Origin: an uncultured Hyphomonas sp.
Lineage (GTDB): Bacteria; Pseudomonadota; Alphaproteobacteria; Caulobacterales; Hyphomonadaceae
Length of the DNA stretch: 64,000 nucleotides
Reading direction: 5' to 3'
NCBI RefSeq assembly: GCF_963675305.1
Contig: NZ_OY776147.1
Span: 3,100,001-3,164,000 of the forward strand
Made by a program: the position numbers and the translations under genes. Each line of letters opens with the position of its first letter. The first letter of the stretch is position 1. Shown one piece after another: positions 60,776-64,000 of the stretch. The notes below the pieces were generated by a model. It searched no databases. It was not told the DNA's origin and was given only the letters and a program-made list of their open reading frames with translations.

Positions 60776-61929
60776 GGTGTCTTGGCGCCCCCATCCGCCA
60801 GGGCGAGGCGCACGGCCTCCAGCGAGTTTTCCAGAGTGATGCGGCGTTTCGCATCTTCGGTCCATCCGGACATTGCCGTGCCCGGCGGTCCGTCCAGCCG
60901 GCTTGTATAGGACACGGCCTCTTCGAGGTCACCCTTTTCGAGCGCCTCGGCCGCCCGCGAGAGAAGCGCGAACGGATCGGCATCCGAGCCGTCGGCCTTG
61001 CGGACCGTAACGGCTCCGCCAAAGAATTTGTTGATCCAGCCCCAGCGCCCGGAATCTTCTGTCGGCACCGTGCGCCGCGCCGCGTCGGCCGCTGTGGCAA
61101 AGGCATCTTTCAACTCCGCCAGTGTCGGCGCGCCGGATGTGGCCAGCGGGCCGAGCGCGCGTACATCATCCACCGTCGGCAGAGCTGAGCGCAGCGAGCG
61201 GTAATCCGATTCAAACGGCTCACCCCGGCGCGAAGCCGCTTCGATGGCGGAAAGAGCAAGCGCCGCTTCGGCGACAGAACTGGCCGAGGCCGCCTCGGCC
61301 CGGGCATCGCTCTGCTCCGTCTGCACACGCGCCAGCATGTCCGCGAGGGAGCGGCCCTGTTTGGTCTGCTCCAGGGTCGAGTCGCGCAGCGTTTCGACTT
61401 CCCGCTCCAGCGCGGTGACGCGGCTGCTCATGTCAGGCGGCAACGGGCGGGTTTCGAGCGCATCCAGCCGATCAGACAGGGCACCCAGCGCGCGGGCGAG
61501 GTCTTCGGGGGCAACCGTGTCTCCGACTTCCACCGACTCCAGCGCATCGAGACGGGCCTCGATCGCCGTCAGGTCCACAGGGGCAGACTGCGCCGCAGGC
61601 AAATTGTCGATCCGGCTGGCCAGCGCATCGATGCCTGCCTTCAGCGCGGCGCGATCATCCGGGGCAGACTGTTCCAGCTTGCCGATCCGGTCATTCAGCG
61701 CGGCAACTTCTTCATTTGCATTGCCAAGCCCGCTTGGCATCATCAGGTGCCCGCCAATGCCGATCATGCCGCCCAGGCCGGCGGCCACGACGCTCATCAG
61801 GCCCGCGCCCAGCCAGCCCGGTCCGCTGCCGGACTTCGGCGCCTTCCCCTCTTCCGGGGCCAGTTCGAAATCTGCGTCGATCGGTTCTGCCGGGTCGACG
61901 GAGCTTTCAGGGATAGAATCGTCTGTCAT
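60772..61929 (-). CDS. Mic60/mitofilin-like inner membrane protein
   Basis: The 385-residue protein has an acidic N-terminus, one membrane segment near residues 38-62, a coiled-coil region at about 70-230, and a C-terminal domain (SDYRSLRSALPTVDDVRALG onward). This layout is that of alphaproteobacterial Mic60, the homolog of the mitochondrial crista-junction protein. Such genes lie between hemD and hemY, as here. It may bend or bridge the inner membrane. Older annotations call such genes HemX or uroporphyrinogen-III synthase-associated. Confidence 0.82.
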   Translation of the reverse strand: MTDDSIPESSVDPAEPIDADFELAPEEGKAPKSGSGPGWLGAGLMSVVAAGLGGMIGIGGHLMMPSGLGNANEEVAALNDRIGKLEQSAPDDRAALKAGIDALASRIDNLPAAQSAPVDLTAIEARLDALESVEVGDTVAPEDLARALGALSDRLDALETRPLPPDMSSRVTALEREVETLRDSTLEQTKQGRSLADMLARVQTEQSDARAEAASASSVAEAALALSAIEAASRRGEPFESDYRSLRSALPTVDDVRALGPLATSGAPTLAELKDAFATAADAARRTVPTEDSGRWGWINKFFGGAVTVRKADGSDADPFALLSRAAEALEKGDLEEAVSYTSRLDGPPGTAMSGWTEDAKRRITLENSLEAVRLALADGGAKTP

Positions 61930-61977
61930 TTCGAATCCGGTTTCTGGCTTCGCACACTCGCACAGGATTCCGGCGGC

Positions 61978-62682
61978 TCAAAGGCCGTCCGCCACCTTGG
62001 CGAGGACGCTAAGCAGCGCGTCTTCATTCGGCGCATCCGCAATATGGATCGCGGCAACCTCGCGGCCCTCCAGCGGCCGCACCGCCGCTTCCGATATGGC
62101 GACGATGATGGCGTGCTCCAGTCCGCCCGCTGCCCAGGCAAAGGCCGCCGCGGCTTTCGCCGAATGGATCAGCACGCAGACCGGACCGGCCGCCAGCGCC
62201 GCTTCGGCGTCCGGGGTCAGGTCTTCGGACGGCCGGGTTTCATAGAGCGCAAGAAAGTCCGCTGGAATGCCGCCCTGTTTCAGCCGCGCAACGAGTTCAC
62301 CGGCCGCCGCCTCATTGGCAACATGCAGCACGCCTTCGGTGCCTTCCGGCAGGGCGATCAGAATGTCTGCCGCCAGCGCCGCCGCATCGCCCGCCCCTTC
62401 ATAAACCGCCGCGAAACCGGCTTCCCGCGCCGCAGCCGCCGTGGACGGGCCGACGCACCAGGCCTTGGCTGCCCGCAGGGTGCTGGCCTCTGTAAAGAAG
62501 CGGACGCCATTGGCACTGGTGAAGACGAGGTGCTGCACGGCCGACAGGTCCGGCAGGTCGGCCTTCAGCCGCGCGAGCGACAGCATGGGCGAGGCGATGG
62601 CCGGCAGGTCCATCGCCTTCAGCCGGGCCATGGTCTCGGAGGCGCCGGGCTCGGCGCGGGTCACGATGACCGGAAGGCTCAC
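61978..62682 (-). CDS. hemD: Uroporphyrinogen-III synthase
   Basis: The 234-residue protein cyclises hydroxymethylbilane to uroporphyrinogen III. HemD is poorly conserved, but IVTRAEPGASETMARL, LVFTSANGVRFF, VGPSTAAAAREAGF and LIHSAKAAAAFAW fit, and the position directly after hemC supports it. Its ATG overlaps the hemC stop. Confidence 0.9.
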   Translation of the reverse strand: MSLPVIVTRAEPGASETMARLKAMDLPAIASPMLSLARLKADLPDLSAVQHLVFTSANGVRFFTEASTLRAAKAWCVGPSTAAAAREAGFAAVYEGAGDAAALAADILIALPEGTEGVLHVANEAAAGELVARLKQGGIPADFLALYETRPSEDLTPDAEAALAAGPVCVLIHSAKAAAAFAWAAGGLEHAIIVAISEAAVRPLEGREVAAIHIADAPNEDALLSVLAKVADGL

Positions 62683-63635
62683 CAGTCCCCCTCGAAGGCG
62701 GGCAGCTGGCCGCCTGCCTGCTGGCGGATGTCATTGGCGATGTCCTTGCCCAGCGCTTCGAGCTGCACTTCGCTCGCGCCCTTGCGGCAGGTGCCTTCGG
62801 CGCGCCAGCGGGCGCTGCCATCCATGGCGAGGACTTCACCGACGAGGTGCCACTCCTCGCCCTTGTCGAAGGTGTGCGCGGCGATCGGCGTGCGGCAGGA
62901 CCCGTCGAGCGCCAGCAGGAACGCCCGCTCGATCATGGCTGCGGCGGCGGTCGGCACATGGTTCAGTCTGTGCAGCACGGCGGCAGTGTCGGCGTCGGCA
63001 TCTTCGCGCATCACCACGCCGACAATGCCCTGCGCGGCAGCGGGCAGCATGTCTGTCAGCGGAATCGGCGTCGCCACTTCCGGCTGGCCGAGGCGCGTCA
63101 GACCGGCCATGGCGAGATAAGTCGCGTCAGCGAGCCCTTCTTCCAGCTTGCGCATGCGTGTCGCGACATTGCCGCGGAAGGTGACGATCTCGAGGTCCGG
63201 CCGCATGGCGCGGGTCTGCGCTTCCCGGCGCAGCGACGCGGTGCCGACCTTCGCGCCTTTCGGCAGGTCCATCAGGCTTTTCGCATGCGGAGACAGGAAC
63301 CCCTCGCGCGGGTCTTCCCGCTGCGGGAAAGCCGCGAACACCTGGCCCGGCTCCAGCACGGACGGCACGTCCTTAAGGCTGTGGACGGTGAGATCCACCT
63401 CGCCGCGGGTCAGCGCCGCATCAAGCTCGCGGGTGAATAGGCCCTTGCCGCCGGAATTGATCAGCCGCTCGGTCGTCAGCTGGTCACCCGATGTGGTGAA
63501 GGTGACGATCTCACCTTTCATGGCACCGCCGGAGGCCGCCTCGATTCCGGCGGCGATCTGATTTGCCTGAATCAGGGCCAGCGGTGAACCACGTGTTCCG
63601 ATCCGAAGCGTTCTGGGGGAATTTGTTTCAGTCAT
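62679..63635 (-). CDS. hemC: Hydroxymethylbilane synthase (porphobilinogen deaminase)
   Basis: The 318-residue enzyme joins four porphobilinogens on a dipyrromethane cofactor. Motifs are IGTRGSPLALIQAN, VDLTVHSLKDVP, GTASLRREAQ, LPAAAQGIVGV and the cofactor-binding Cys in LDGSCRTPIA. It is full length and heads the hemC-hemD-Mic60-hemY cluster. Confidence 0.95.
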   Translation of the reverse strand: MTETNSPRTLRIGTRGSPLALIQANQIAAGIEAASGGAMKGEIVTFTTSGDQLTTERLINSGGKGLFTRELDAALTRGEVDLTVHSLKDVPSVLEPGQVFAAFPQREDPREGFLSPHAKSLMDLPKGAKVGTASLRREAQTRAMRPDLEIVTFRGNVATRMRKLEEGLADATYLAMAGLTRLGQPEVATPIPLTDMLPAAAQGIVGVVMREDADADTAAVLHRLNHVPTAAAAMIERAFLLALDGSCRTPIAAHTFDKGEEWHLVGEVLAMDGSARWRAEGTCRKGASEVQLEALGKDIANDIRQQAGGQLPAFEGDW

Positions 63636-63741
63636 TCCCCTCCCCTAGCGCCGGGCGTGCCGCTTGCCAATTGACAGAGCGCCGCGGAAAGGGCTACGAC
63701 GTTTTATCGTTTATCGACAAATCCCCTTTTCGGAGACCCTC

Positions 63742-64000
63742 ATGATCAAACCTGCCGTATCAGCGCTGGCGCTGGCCCTCGCACTCGCCGCCTGCGGACA
63801 GCCGGCCGACAAACCCGCCGAACCCGCCGCCGCGACTGAGCTGACCGCCGACCAGAAGGCCGAGATCAGCAAGGAGCTGAACGAGTGGTTCGACGCGAAG
63901 TATGAGGAATCGCTGCAGGAAAGCCCGATCATGATGACCTTCCTTGGCCGGAAGGACCTCAACGACAAGATCGACTGCTTCACCCTTGCCTGCGCCGATG
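63742..64000 (+). CDS. Partial DUF885-type lipoprotein
   Basis: The gene runs off the right edge; the first 86 codons are present. It has a lipoprotein signal (LALALAACGQ) followed by EWFDAKYEESLQESPIMMTFLGRKDLND, as at the N-terminus of DUF885 proteins, which are predicted exported metallopeptidases. GGAG lies about eight bases before the ATG. It is divergent from hemC with a 106-base gap that must hold both promoters. Confidence 0.8.
   Translation, partial: MIKPAVSALALALALAACGQPADKPAEPAAATELTADQKAEISKELNEWFDAKYEESLQESPIMMTFLGRKDLNDKIDCFTLACAD

Noticed and set aside
1..64000. CRISPR arrays, insertion sequences, integrases or prophage genes
   Set aside because: None found: no regularly spaced repeats, transposase-like proteins or phage structural genes on either strand.

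Overview
The window looks like chromosomal DNA of an alphaproteobacterium, most likely from the Hyphomonadaceae/Caulobacterales side. It is GC-rich with dense, often 1-4 nt overlapping genes. Markers that fit are a GapR (DUF2312) nucleoid protein, a cysteine-poor 41-residue ribosomal protein L36, the hemC-hemD-Mic60-hemY cluster, and the EnvC-CtpA-polysaccharide deacetylase-RppH block. Placement rests on gene content and order only. No phage, insertion sequence, CRISPR array or plasmid backbone was recognised.

Layout. 1-7.3 kb: a partial gene at the left edge, Fe-alcohol dehydrogenase with a diverged Tag-like glycosylase, a carotenoid oxygenase divergent from a TetR regulator with two palindromes between them, small membrane proteins, and a PHB depolymerase. 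7.4-11.7 kb: a probable zinc-uptake locus, with a ZIP transporter divergent from a four-gene ZrgA/ABC/DUF3299 operon and a Zur-like box between them, then tRNA-Leu(CAA). 11.9-23.2 kb: ExoD, DsbB, SDR enzymes, a DMT exporter, GapR, an alpha/beta hydrolase with a TPR protein, a HAD phosphatase, L36, an MltB-type transglycosylase and an MFS transporter. 23.4-28.2 kb: four translationally coupled envelope genes (subtilisin-like lipoprotein, small membrane protein, lipoprotein, LytM lipoprotein) that may form an undescribed envelope proteolysis module.

28.2-40.1 kb: MsrB, prephenate dehydrogenase, P-II, glyoxalase II, an O-antigen ligase/glycosyltransferase pair, ThrRS, YidD, an IscU-like protein, and a CysRS. 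The CysRS carries about 135 extra C-terminal residues encoded by a strongly AT-rich tract, with a PD-(D/E)XK-nuclease-like motif set. This is the most unusual object in the window. 40.5-50.8 kb: FolE, a hydrolase/aminotransferase/sulfotransferase operon, RppH-deacetylase-CtpA-EnvC, an M28 peptidase and a redoxin. 50.9-53.6 kb: a GNAT enzyme, a small AT-rich island with one orphan winged-helix-like gene, a BAX-inhibitor-1 protein and a DUF2853 protein. 53.6-64 kb: ThpR, a serine hydrolase, a tautomerase, two unrecognised exported proteins, tRNA-Thr(CGU), the heme/Mic60 cluster, and a partial DUF885 lipoprotein at the right edge.

Functional themes are envelope maintenance (MltB, EnvC, CtpA, the LytM and subtilisin lipoproteins, O-antigen ligase), metal and redox handling (ZIP/Zrg, DsbB, MsrB, redoxin, glyoxalase II), heme synthesis linked to Mic60, and translation (ThrRS, CysRS, L36, two tRNAs). 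All functions are inferred from sequence motifs read by eye; no database search was run.
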